A stretch of DNA of 64,000 nt from Marinitoga piezophila KA3 (GTDB lineage Bacteria > Thermotogota > Thermotogae > Petrotogales > Petrotogaceae): contig NC_016751.1 of assembly GCF_000255135.1 (NCBI RefSeq), positions 1,240,001 to 1,304,000 on the forward strand, read 5' to 3'. The position numbers and the translations under genes are program-made. Of this stretch, positions 8,264-15,217 are shown in pieces. Under the pieces are notes generated by a model. The model was not told the origin of the DNA and did no database searches. It saw nothing but the letters and a program-made list of their open reading frames with translations. The first letter of the stretch is position 1, and every line of letters starts with the position of its first letter.

Positions 8264-8528
8264 AATAGTATTTACAGATTCATACGTGAAACGAGCAAAA
8301 AAATTTTTCAAAAAACATTCGGATTTAATATCTCGATATGAAAAAGTGCTAAGATTAATGGAGTATAATCCTTTTCATCCTTCATTAAGACTCCACAAAT
8401 TAGAAGGTAAATTATCCCATTTTTACTCAGTTTCTATAAATATGAATTATAGAATAATCATTGAATTAATTATTGATAATGAAAAAATAATTTTAATAAA
8501 TATAGGTTCTCATGATGAGATATATTAA
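8256..8528 (+). CDS. Type II toxin, RelE/YafQ family
   Basis: A 90-residue basic protein matching the RelE/ParE superfamily, closest to YafQ-type mRNA endonucleases: MYEIVFTDSYVKRAKKFFKKH at the start, a central HPSLRLHKLEGKLSHFYSVSINMNYRIII core, and the ending ILINIGSHDEIY with the C-terminal histidine typical of YafQ-type toxins. These enzymes usually cleave mRNA on the ribosome. I chose ATG at 8256 because a GAGGA site lies 8 bases upstream; the ATG at 8250 is too close to it. It is downstream of, and overlaps, its antitoxin. Confidence 0.85.
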   Translation: MYEIVFTDSYVKRAKKFFKKHSDLISRYEKVLRLMEYNPFHPSLRLHKLEGKLSHFYSVSINMNYRIIIELIIDNEKIILINIGSHDEIY

Positions 8529-8535
8529 TAAAAAT

Positions 8536-9729
8536 TTATTTTTTTAGAAAAAAAAGCTTTATGATGGTGCCGCGACCTTTGAGGGAGTTGACTGAGAGCT
8601 GGGCGTTTTGGAAGATGATGAATCTTTCGAGGAAGATGCTTCCAAGTCCTGTGCCGTTTTCTTTTGTGGTAAAGAATGGTTTTAAGAATCTGGCTTTTTC
8701 TTCTTCTGTCATGCCAATTCCATTATCACAGAACAACAATTTATAACCGTCTTTTTTTTCGTAAATGCCGACGGTTATATTTTTTTTGCTTTTTTTCATG
8801 AGAACGGCATCAACAGAGTTTTGAATTATATTCGCTACTGCTGATTTAAATAAGGCTATATCGCTCTGTATATATATATCAGCTTTTTCTTTAATGGTAA
8901 AAGTTATTTCTGGATAGGTATTCTGAAAGATTTTTAAGGTATCTTTTATTATTTTGTTTATGTTTATTTCTTCTATAACTTCTTCCATTTTAAATAATTC
9001 CAGCGTTTCTTTTATGATGTTTTGTATGTTGTTTATTTCGTTTTCGAGTTTTTTTAGATATTTTTCGTCTTTTGTAATTTCATACATTTGAAAGACCATT
9101 TTTAGTCTGGCTATAGGTGTTTTTAAGCCGTGCGAAGCATCTGCTAATATTTCACCAAGTCTCGCAAAGTGTCTGGAGTCTTCAAGGGTTTTTTTCATTT
9201 TTTTGTAATCTGTTATGTCATTAATTACAAGGATTATAAAATTGTTTTTTTTGCTGACGATAATTTGAAGGTTTTTCTTTAGCTTTTTTGAATATACGTC
9301 ATATATTCCTGTTATTGCTGGAATTTTTATTCCTGATTTTATTAATATTTTTGATAATGGCATTCCGTATTTTAGGGTTACACTATGAAATATTTCCCTG
9401 GCTTTTAGATTTGTTTTTTGAAGAATTGCTTCGTTATCAAATACGAGAATTCCTGCCCCCATTGTGTCGAATATGGCATTGAATTTGTCATAATACTCTT
9501 TTAACCCTTCTCTTTCTTTGGTTAATAGTATTGAATATGTTCTAACCATTTCATCAAGCTCTCTGAATATTCCTGAATACTGGAGATTATAATTTTTGTA
9601 ATTATATGCATTTCCTTTGTGAAGTATTCTTAACAGGCGTTTTTCAACGAATATTGCGATAAGCACATATAACGCAAAAAAGCTTATTGGTATTAAATAC
9701 CAATAAGCCATTAATTTAAATATATACAT
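8536..9729 (-). CDS. Sensor histidine kinase
   Basis: Membrane-associated two-component sensor kinase. From the N-terminus: a hydrophobic segment (about 6-28), a linker and PAS-like region (about 60-175), the HisKA dimerisation helix with phospho-acceptor DASHGLKTPIARL (His near 200), and an ATPase domain with NIIQNSVDAV (N box), DNGIGMTEEE (G1) and ENGTGLG (G2). No response regulator is nearby. The start is uncertain. ATG 9729 has no ribosome site, and the frame stays open upstream with another hydrophobic stretch (ISVIHTVILIIF), reaching ATT at 9825, which has AGGGG 10 bases before it. The true N-terminus may therefore be about 32 residues longer. Confidence 0.88.
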   Translation of the reverse strand: MYIFKLMAYWYLIPISFFALYVLIAIFVEKRLLRILHKGNAYNYKNYNLQYSGIFRELDEMVRTYSILLTKEREGLKEYYDKFNAIFDTMGAGILVFDNEAILQKTNLKAREIFHSVTLKYGMPLSKILIKSGIKIPAITGIYDVYSKKLKKNLQIIVSKKNNFIILVINDITDYKKMKKTLEDSRHFARLGEILADASHGLKTPIARLKMVFQMYEITKDEKYLKKLENEINNIQNIIKETLELFKMEEVIEEININKIIKDTLKIFQNTYPEITFTIKEKADIYIQSDIALFKSAVANIIQNSVDAVLMKKSKKNITVGIYEKKDGYKLLFCDNGIGMTEEEKARFLKPFFTTKENGTGLGSIFLERFIIFQNAQLSVNSLKGRGTIIKLFFLKK

Positions 9730-9803
9730 GAATATTATTAATATTACTGTATGAATAACAGAGATTTTTTCGGCTATATCCCAGCCAAGCAGTTTACGGT
9801 ATT

Positions 9804-10607
9804 TTATTCTTCTTTTCTTTTTAATGTTATTTCTACCCCTTCTGTATCAAGTTTCATGTATTCTTTAGCATTTCCCTGATTTATTGCTATTTCGAGATGA
9901 CCTGAGCTTTCCGGGTGTATTAATAATTCCCCTGGCAATACATCTGAGAATACTCTTTCATAATATGCTTCGAATTTCTGATCTTCTATCTGTATTATTA
10001 TTTTATCGTCTTTTTTGAATAATGTATCGCCCATTTCTGCTGGAATATTTGTTTGAACGTTTCCAAATGTGTCCCAGAATACTATTTCGCCTTCAAGATA
10101 ATCATTTTTTATTTCTGGCTTTTTGTATCTAAATAGATTGATGTCTTCAAGTTCTGGACCGAATTCTTCTATTGGCACACCTTTTGATAGATATGCAGCT
10201 GCCGGTGAGAATATGTCTCTTCCGTGGAATGTTGTAGAATAGTTTTTTCTAAAGAAATATTTTTCGTTGCTAATTTCCACAAGTTTGTCTATTCCATATT
10301 CCTGAGCTACTAATGTGAGTAATCCGTTGTCCGGTGCTACAAAGTAATAGTTTCTTTCTTTTGTTTTCATGATTACCGGTTTTCTGCTGCCGCCAACGCC
10401 AGCATCTATTACACAGAGAAATATTGTTCCTTCAGGAAAATCTCCGGCAAATCTATGTAAGATATGAGCATTTACTTTTGGATCGAATTTTTTTGTGTCA
10501 TGCAAAACATCTATTATTTCCGCTTTTCTGTTTATTGTTTTTATTACGCCTTTGCACACTCCCACGTAATAACTGTCATTTCCCCAATCTGTAAAAAAGG
10601 CTATCAT
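9804..10607 (-). CDS. SAM hydroxide adenosyltransferase (DUF62 / SAM-dependent halogenase superfamily)
   Basis: The family hydrolyses S-adenosylmethionine to adenosine and methionine by activating water; relatives include the fluorinase and chlorinase. The 267-residue protein begins FFTDWGNDSYYVG (family LTDFG..D.YVG). The family's catalytic Asp-Arg-His triad is visible as D68 and R75 in VIDAGVGGSRKPV and H128 in FHGRDIF, which favours the hydrolase rather than the halogenase. The physiological role of these enzymes is uncertain. It starts 2 bases after glpX and precedes the histidine kinase, so the three genes probably form an operon. Confidence 0.9.
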   Translation of the reverse strand: MIAFFTDWGNDSYYVGVCKGVIKTINRKAEIIDVLHDTKKFDPKVNAHILHRFAGDFPEGTIFLCVIDAGVGGSRKPVIMKTKERNYYFVAPDNGLLTLVAQEYGIDKLVEISNEKYFFRKNYSTTFHGRDIFSPAAAYLSKGVPIEEFGPELEDINLFRYKKPEIKNDYLEGEIVFWDTFGNVQTNIPAEMGDTLFKKDDKIIIQIEDQKFEAYYERVFSDVLPGELLIHPESSGHLEIAINQGNAKEYMKLDTEGVEITLKRKEE

Positions 10608-10609
10608 TA

Positions 10610-11659
10610 TTAGATTCCTCCCCCTAAGCCAAACTCCCTTCTATTTCCAATGCTTAATAATTTTGAATCTCCCTCTGTTGATTTAAGTCTTATTGTTTTG
10701 TGTTGTAAATCGTGGAATGTTGTTATTCTTCTTATTGTTCTTGTTTTGGTTCTCATTACTATACTTTCTGTTATGGCTTTTCCTTTGTGGAATTTTACTC
10801 CTTTTAGGAATTCGCCATTTGTAACGCCTGTTGCTGAGAATATTACATTTTCTCCACCTGCAAGGTCTTCGGTAAAGTAGACTTTTTCAAGATCCCAGCC
10901 TTCTTCTATTAATTTTTCTTTTTCTTCTTCTGTTTGTGGCCAGAGTTGTACCTGCAATTCACCGCCTAATGTTCTTAATGCACCTGCTGCAAGTACTGCT
11001 TCTGGGGAACCACCTATACCGATATAGATATCAACGCCGCTTTCTGGCATTGCTGTTGCTATTGCTGCTGCAATATCGCCATCGCCTATTAATTTTATTC
11101 TTGCCCCAACTTCCCTTATTTCTTCAATTATTTTTTTGTGCCTGTCTCTGTTTAAGACTACTACTGTTATTTCGCTTACAGGCACTTTTAATGCTGCTGC
11201 TGCTACTCTTAAATTTTCTCTAATTGAACTTCTAATGTCAAGAATTCCTTTTAATTCTGGTCCTACTGCTAATTTGTATGAATAGAATGTTGGGAGATAC
11301 GCTAATTTTCCCTTTTCAGCAAGAAGCATTACACTTATTGCGTTTGGAAGACCGTATGCTACAAGTCGTGTTCCGTCTATTGGGTCTACTGCTATATCAA
11401 ATTCTTCATCGTCTTCATTCCATGTTCCAACTTTTTCACCAATGTAAAGCATAGGAGCTTCGTCTTTTTCACCTTCTCCGATTATAACGGTTCCTTTTAT
11501 TTCTATGTAATCGAGCATTCCTCTCATTGCGTCAACTGCAGCCTGATCTACTGCGTTTTTGTCTCCTCTACCGAGGTATAAACTGCTGGTTAATGCTGCT
11601 GCTTCTGTTACTCTTACGAGGTCTAGTGTTATTTCTCTGTCGAAATTGTTTTCTGGCAA
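10610..11659 (-). CDS. glpX: Fructose-1,6-bisphosphatase, class II (GlpX)
   Basis: Hydrolyses fructose-1,6-bisphosphate to fructose-6-phosphate in gluconeogenesis, using a divalent metal. The 349-residue product is collinear with GlpX: GEGEKDEAPMLYIGE at about 61-75 and the metal-binding DPIDGT at 92-97, then GDGDIAAAI and GIGGSPEAVLAAGALR. The start is TTG at 11659 with an AAGGGGG site 7 bases upstream. A TATAAT box lies at 11696-11691 on the minus strand, although no good -35 was found. It heads the glpX, SAM hydrolase, histidine kinase group. Confidence 0.95.
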   Translation of the reverse strand: MPENNFDREITLDLVRVTEAAALTSSLYLGRGDKNAVDQAAVDAMRGMLDYIEIKGTVIIGEGEKDEAPMLYIGEKVGTWNEDDEEFDIAVDPIDGTRLVAYGLPNAISVMLLAEKGKLAYLPTFYSYKLAVGPELKGILDIRSSIRENLRVAAAALKVPVSEITVVVLNRDRHKKIIEEIREVGARIKLIGDGDIAAAIATAMPESGVDIYIGIGGSPEAVLAAGALRTLGGELQVQLWPQTEEEKEKLIEEGWDLEKVYFTEDLAGGENVIFSATGVTNGEFLKGVKFHKGKAITESIVMRTKTRTIRRITTFHDLQHKTIRLKSTEGDSKLLSIGNRREFGLGGGI

Positions 11660-11832
11660 CGCAATTCCCCCTTTTCTCTTTGTTATTTTAATTATACTAA
11701 ATTTTGCAAAATTTTAAAACTTTGAATATTTGTTGTATTTGTTGAATAATTGTTTTTAGCGATTGTGAAACTGATTAAAAGAGAGTATATTCAGTGAGGT
11801 AATACAATACGAAGATATTTAAATTTTATCTT

Positions 11833-12191
11833 AGAAAATAGAAATAATAATATTCGCTCAACAGGTAGAAAATTCTAATCCTCAAAAATTTTCTTTGAAA
11901 GTAGAAAAATAATATTCTCTCAGACAGCAAGAATTTCTGATCCTTGCTCCATTTGAAAATTCGGGCACACTCAGATTCCCCTTCCCTGGGGAAGCTTCGC
12001 TTTTCGAAACATCCTGTTTCTCCAACCCGAATTTTCTGCATTCCGCTGCGGGAAATTCTTAGTCTTCGTTCATATTATTTTTCTACTTTCTTCTATACAA
12101 CAGATAATTTATGAGTTTTTATTTTTTCAATCATCATTGTTTCTCCTTGGAAATTTTCAAGCCTTCGCTCACATTATTATTTCTATTTTCT
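11833..12191. repeat. Outer palindromic element interrupted by the 194-base repeat
   Basis: A 19-base arm AGAAAATAGAAATAATAAT (11833-11851) is the perfect reverse complement of 12173-12191. Inside these arms TTCGCTCA and CGCTCACATT also recur near both ends. The 194-base repeat (copy 2) lies between the two halves, so it appears to have inserted into, or to be nested within, a second palindromic element. The right half shares about 45 bases with 2983-3031. Confidence 0.75.
11897..12090. repeat. 194-base multi-stem palindromic repeat, copy 2
   Basis: Same length and nearly the same sequence as 2683-2876, with scattered substitutions (for example CAGACAGC for CAGACGGC and GCTGCGG for GCTTCGG). 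The same nested inverted arms are kept: GAAAGTAGAA at the ends, AAGAATTTC/GAAATTCTT, AAAATTCGGG/CCCGAATTTT and a TTCCCC/GGGGAA tip. Confidence 0.85.
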
Positions 12192-12283
12192 TTTATTTTT
12201 TCCATTCTAAACAATTATTCATAATTTTTGGGGTTATTCCCCCGGGAAAATTGATGAGCATTGCTAACTATTTGGTTTGGGTT

Positions 12284-12312
12284 TTGCTTTTTTGCAATAG
12301 GTATGATAAAAT
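12284..12312 (+). promoter_or_regulatory. Candidate promoter for the M18 aminopeptidase
   Basis: TTGCTT (12284-12289), a 17-base spacer, and TAAAAT (12307-12312) with TG one base upstream of the -10 (TGaTAAAAT), as in an extended -10 promoter. The start codon follows about 38 bases downstream. Confidence 0.6.
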
Positions 12313-12349
12313 TTAAATAGAAAATATAATATCGGAGGTGTGGACGGCG

Positions 12350-13750
12350 ATGGAATTAAAGGATTTAAAGGAAAAATTAACCAGAAAAAAGGTTTCTGTG
12401 TGGGAAAAAAGGGATAGAAAGGTTATAGATGAGTATTCAAAGGGTTATAAGAAGTTTATAGACTATGCAAAGACAGAAAGAAGAGCTGTTGAATATGCTG
12501 TTAAGGAACTTGAAAAAGAAGGATTTAAACCTCTTTCTTATTATCTTGAAAAAGGTAAAATAGAAGATGGCGATAAGGTTTATTATGTTAATAATTTTAA
12601 ATCATTGTTTGCCATAAAGATTAAAGGAGATTTGACTAATGGTATAAATATTGTAGGAGCGCATGTTGATGCTCCAAGATTGGATTTAAAACCTGAGCCA
12701 ATTGTTGAAGACAGCGGCGTTGCTATGGCTAAAACTCATTACTATGGCGGAGTTAAAAAATACCAATGGTTGAATATTCCTCTTGAATTACATGGTGTTG
12801 TTATTAAAAATGATGGAACTAAAGTTAATGTTTCTATTGGAGATTCAGAAGATGACCCTGTTTTTGTTATTTCAGACCTTTTACCTCATTTAGATAGGAG
12901 AAAAGGTGATGTTGCAGAAGTATTTAAAGGAGAAGCTTTAAACTTATTATTAGGAACAATTTCTATTTCATATGATGAAGAAATAAAGGATTCTGTAAAA
13001 TTAAATGTACTTAATATATTATATGAAAAATATGGTATTGTGGAAGAAGATTTTATTTCTGCTGAACTTGAGGTTGTTCCTTCATTACCAGCAAGAGATG
13101 TTGGTCTTGATAGATCATTGATAGCAGCATATGGCCATGATGATAGAATTTGTTCATATACAGGTTTAACTGCATTAATTGAAGCTGAACCAGAAAATAA
13201 GAGTGCTGCTTTGTTATTAACAGATAAGGAAGAGATCGGTAGTGACGGAAATACCGGCGCAAAACATCATTTCTGGATTACTGTAATGAAGAAGTTATTA
13301 AAATTACAGGGAAGCACTAATATTGAACTTGATATAGACGATTTATTATTAAATTCCACATTATTGTCAGCAGATGTTTCAGCTGCATATGATCCAAACT
13401 TTAAGGATGTTCATGATCCAGCAAATGCTCCAAGATTAGGTTATGGCGTGGCTATTTCTAAATATACTGGTGCAAGAGGTAAGGCTGCAACAAATGATGC
13501 AAATGCTGAATTCTTTGGAAAATTAAGAAAGGTATTTAATGAAAATGGTGTTATCTGGCAATCTGGTGAATTGGGTAAGGTTGACCAGGGTGGTGGAGGA
13601 ACTATTGCTAAGTTCTTCGCCGAAAAAGGTTTAAATGTTATTGATGCCGGAGTTGCATTATATGGAATGCATTCACCATATGAAATTGCTTCAAAAGGCG
13701 ATTTATATGAAACATATTATGCTTACAAGGTGTATTTGAATAAAATGTAG
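12350..13750 (+). CDS. M18 family aminopeptidase
   Basis: Cytoplasmic metallo-aminopeptidase of the aspartyl aminopeptidase family, removing N-terminal residues from peptides. Visible features are VGAHVDAPRLDLKP (metal-binding His/Asp near residue 105), DKEEIGSDGNTGA (Glu/Glu catalytic pair near 295), LSADVSAAYDP, and the C-terminal GMHSPYEIASKGDLYETYYAY, with a metal-binding His. The length of 466 residues is normal. I use ATG at 12350; the in-frame GTG at 12338 overlaps the GGAGGTG ribosome site. It is followed after about 10 bases by an unknown gene. Confidence 0.93.
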   Translation: MELKDLKEKLTRKKVSVWEKRDRKVIDEYSKGYKKFIDYAKTERRAVEYAVKELEKEGFKPLSYYLEKGKIEDGDKVYYVNNFKSLFAIKIKGDLTNGINIVGAHVDAPRLDLKPEPIVEDSGVAMAKTHYYGGVKKYQWLNIPLELHGVVIKNDGTKVNVSIGDSEDDPVFVISDLLPHLDRRKGDVAEVFKGEALNLLLGTISISYDEEIKDSVKLNVLNILYEKYGIVEEDFISAELEVVPSLPARDVGLDRSLIAAYGHDDRICSYTGLTALIEAEPENKSAALLLTDKEEIGSDGNTGAKHHFWITVMKKLLKLQGSTNIELDIDDLLLNSTLLSADVSAAYDPNFKDVHDPANAPRLGYGVAISKYTGARGKAATNDANAEFFGKLRKVFNENGVIWQSGELGKVDQGGGGTIAKFFAEKGLNVIDAGVALYGMHSPYEIASKGDLYETYYAYKVYLNKM

Positions 13751-13761
13751 GGAGTGAAAAT

Positions 13762-14349
13762 TTGAAGGTTTTTGCCGGTAGCCCTATACATTTAATGGAA
13801 TTTGAAAATGATAATATAAATATTAATATTACAACCCACTCATGGTCCTTTTTGGGCCAGAGTGGTTTTTCTGTTATTTTGAATAAGGATAGTTTAACGA
13901 TGTATAATGGGCTGGTGGAAGATACTGTTGTTTCTTTTGAAAGAAGAATGATAAATATTGAAGATAAGAGCAGAATTATGTTTATGCTTCAACAGGAAGG
14001 TTTTAAATTTGAAAATTATTTTTATGCCAAAATTCAAAAGAGTGATTTAATTGTTTTGCGAGTTGATTTGTTGAATAAATCTTCCTATGATTATTTATTA
14101 AATATCATTTTATCTAATATGTTTCTGGTGAAAATTCCCGTGTTATTTTTTAAGGTTTATAATGATTCACATGAGATTTCGTATTTTTATCCTGATAAAA
14201 AGGATTACGTTATTTTCAAGGATTCACCTTATGCGTATTTTAATGTGGTTGAGAAAAACGAGCATGTTATTATGCTTCATGGAAAATACAGAGATAAAGT
14301 AAAGAATAAGCTGGTTTCTTTTTTGAAAAAAGTTGGTGATTTTAAATGA
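13762..14349 (+). CDS. Unknown protein, 195 residues
   Basis: I do not recognise a family. The start is TTG at 13762 with GGAG upstream; the ORF ends by overlapping the next gene by 4 bases. The protein is soluble-looking and begins MKVFAGSPIHLMEFEN, with many aromatic and hydrophobic beta-like stretches and no signal peptide or clear membrane helix. It shares the short string IHLME with the next protein, which could be chance. The tight spacing with the aminopeptidase upstream and the unknown gene downstream suggests one transcript. Confidence 0.7.
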   Translation: MKVFAGSPIHLMEFENDNININITTHSWSFLGQSGFSVILNKDSLTMYNGLVEDTVVSFERRMINIEDKSRIMFMLQQEGFKFENYFYAKIQKSDLIVLRVDLLNKSSYDYLLNIILSNMFLVKIPVLFFKVYNDSHEISYFYPDKKDYVIFKDSPYAYFNVVEKNEHVIMLHGKYRDKVKNKLVSFLKKVGDFK

Positions 14350-15059
14350 AAAAGATTCTTGACTTTATTTCAAAGAAGATTTTGTTTGAAAATTTAAAAC
14401 GTATTTTTTATTCTATTCCTTCAAAAAAAGGATATGCAGATAATAAGAAGTTTTATGTTATAAACTTTGGGTTTGTTCATTTTGGTTTTTTTAAACTGGG
14501 TGGATATATTCATTTAATGGAACAGTTTAAAGATGTTCAAAAGTTTAATAATAAGATTGGGATTGTTTCTGTTAATAATATTTCAAAAACCGGAATTCGA
14601 TATATTTCTGAAATTGCAGAGATTTTTGGAATACCATTGATTATGCGTTATGAAGGAAATTGTTATTATTTTAAAGAAAATACTATTACTCCGCTTGATA
14701 ATGGAAGCACTTTTAGAATTAAGAACTTTAAGTTTTATTTTTTTAATCAATCAAGTGAATTTTTATTCCAGATTTTAGATTCTCGAATTGAAAATCCAGA
14801 ATTTATTATTGTTGATAATTTTAATGCTAAAATACCAGATATTGAGCTAAATTCTTTATCTACTGTTATATCTTCATATCTTTTGTCTGTTGATCAATCT
14901 GTTTTGAAATTGTATAAACCTGAAAATAATAGAAGTTATGATTATAAATTAAGAGATCATTTTGTTTTAAAGTTTGATATGCAGATTCTTGAAAAATTGA
15001 AAAATGGAATTACTAAAATTGATCCCAGAAAGCTGGAAAATCTTGTGAAATATATATAA
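14346..15059 (+). CDS. Unknown protein, 237 residues
   Basis: No family recognised. It begins MKKILDFISKKILFENLKR, then a KFYVINFGFVHFGFF segment and GGYIHLMEQF near residue 57. The rest alternates short beta-like and helical stretches, without obvious catalytic motifs or membrane spans. It overlaps the preceding unknown gene by ATGA and ends about 160 bases before polysaccharide locus A, from which it is separated by a promoter and hairpin. Confidence 0.7.
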   Translation: MKKILDFISKKILFENLKRIFYSIPSKKGYADNKKFYVINFGFVHFGFFKLGGYIHLMEQFKDVQKFNNKIGIVSVNNISKTGIRYISEIAEIFGIPLIMRYEGNCYYFKENTITPLDNGSTFRIKNFKFYFFNQSSEFLFQILDSRIENPEFIIVDNFNAKIPDIELNSLSTVISSYLLSVDQSVLKLYKPENNRSYDYKLRDHFVLKFDMQILEKLKNGITKIDPRKLENLVKYI

Positions 15060-15110
15060 CTCTGTTACTAAAAATTAAACTAAGTGTTGTTATATTTCAT
15101 TTTTAATGTA

Positions 15111-15138
15111 TTGACATTTTATGAAATTATAGTAAAAT
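15111..15138 (+). promoter_or_regulatory. Promoter of polysaccharide locus A
   Basis: TTGACA (15111-15116), a 16-base spacer and TAAAAT (15133-15138). Predicted transcription begins near 15145, just before a hairpin, and the first gene starts at 15218. Confidence 0.7.
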
Positions 15139-15149
15139 ATAAAATGCGT

Positions 15150-15174
15150 ATGCCATTTTGGTATGGCATTTTTT
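15150..15174 (+). terminator. Hairpin plus T-tract in the leader of locus A
   Basis: ATGCCAT (15150-15156) pairs with ATGGCAT (15163-15169) across a 6-base loop, followed by a run of T to 15174. It has intrinsic-terminator form but lies downstream of the predicted promoter and upstream of the first gene. It could act as an attenuator in the leader, or terminate transcripts from the upstream unknown genes. Confidence 0.6.
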
Positions 15175-15217
15175 GTTATATAATAACAAAAAATAAACAT
15201 ATGAATGGAGGAAGAAA

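Larger units (their letters stand above)
11660..12349. other. 690-base intergenic region with nested palindromic repeats and a promoter
   Basis: Between glpX and the aminopeptidase, transcribed divergently. It holds the glpX promoter region, a composite palindromic element (11833-12191) and the aminopeptidase promoter. The 71-codon minus-strand open frame at 11826-12041 simply crosses the repeat and is not called a gene. Confidence 0.7.

Noticed and set aside
9804-10607. SAM-dependent chlorinase or fluorinase activity
   Set aside because: The Asp-Arg-His set of the water-activating hydrolase branch is present, so halogenation is unlikely.
11826-12041. 71-codon minus-strand open frame between glpX and the aminopeptidase
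   Set aside because: Entirely within the nested palindromic element; no ribosome site and no protein-like composition.
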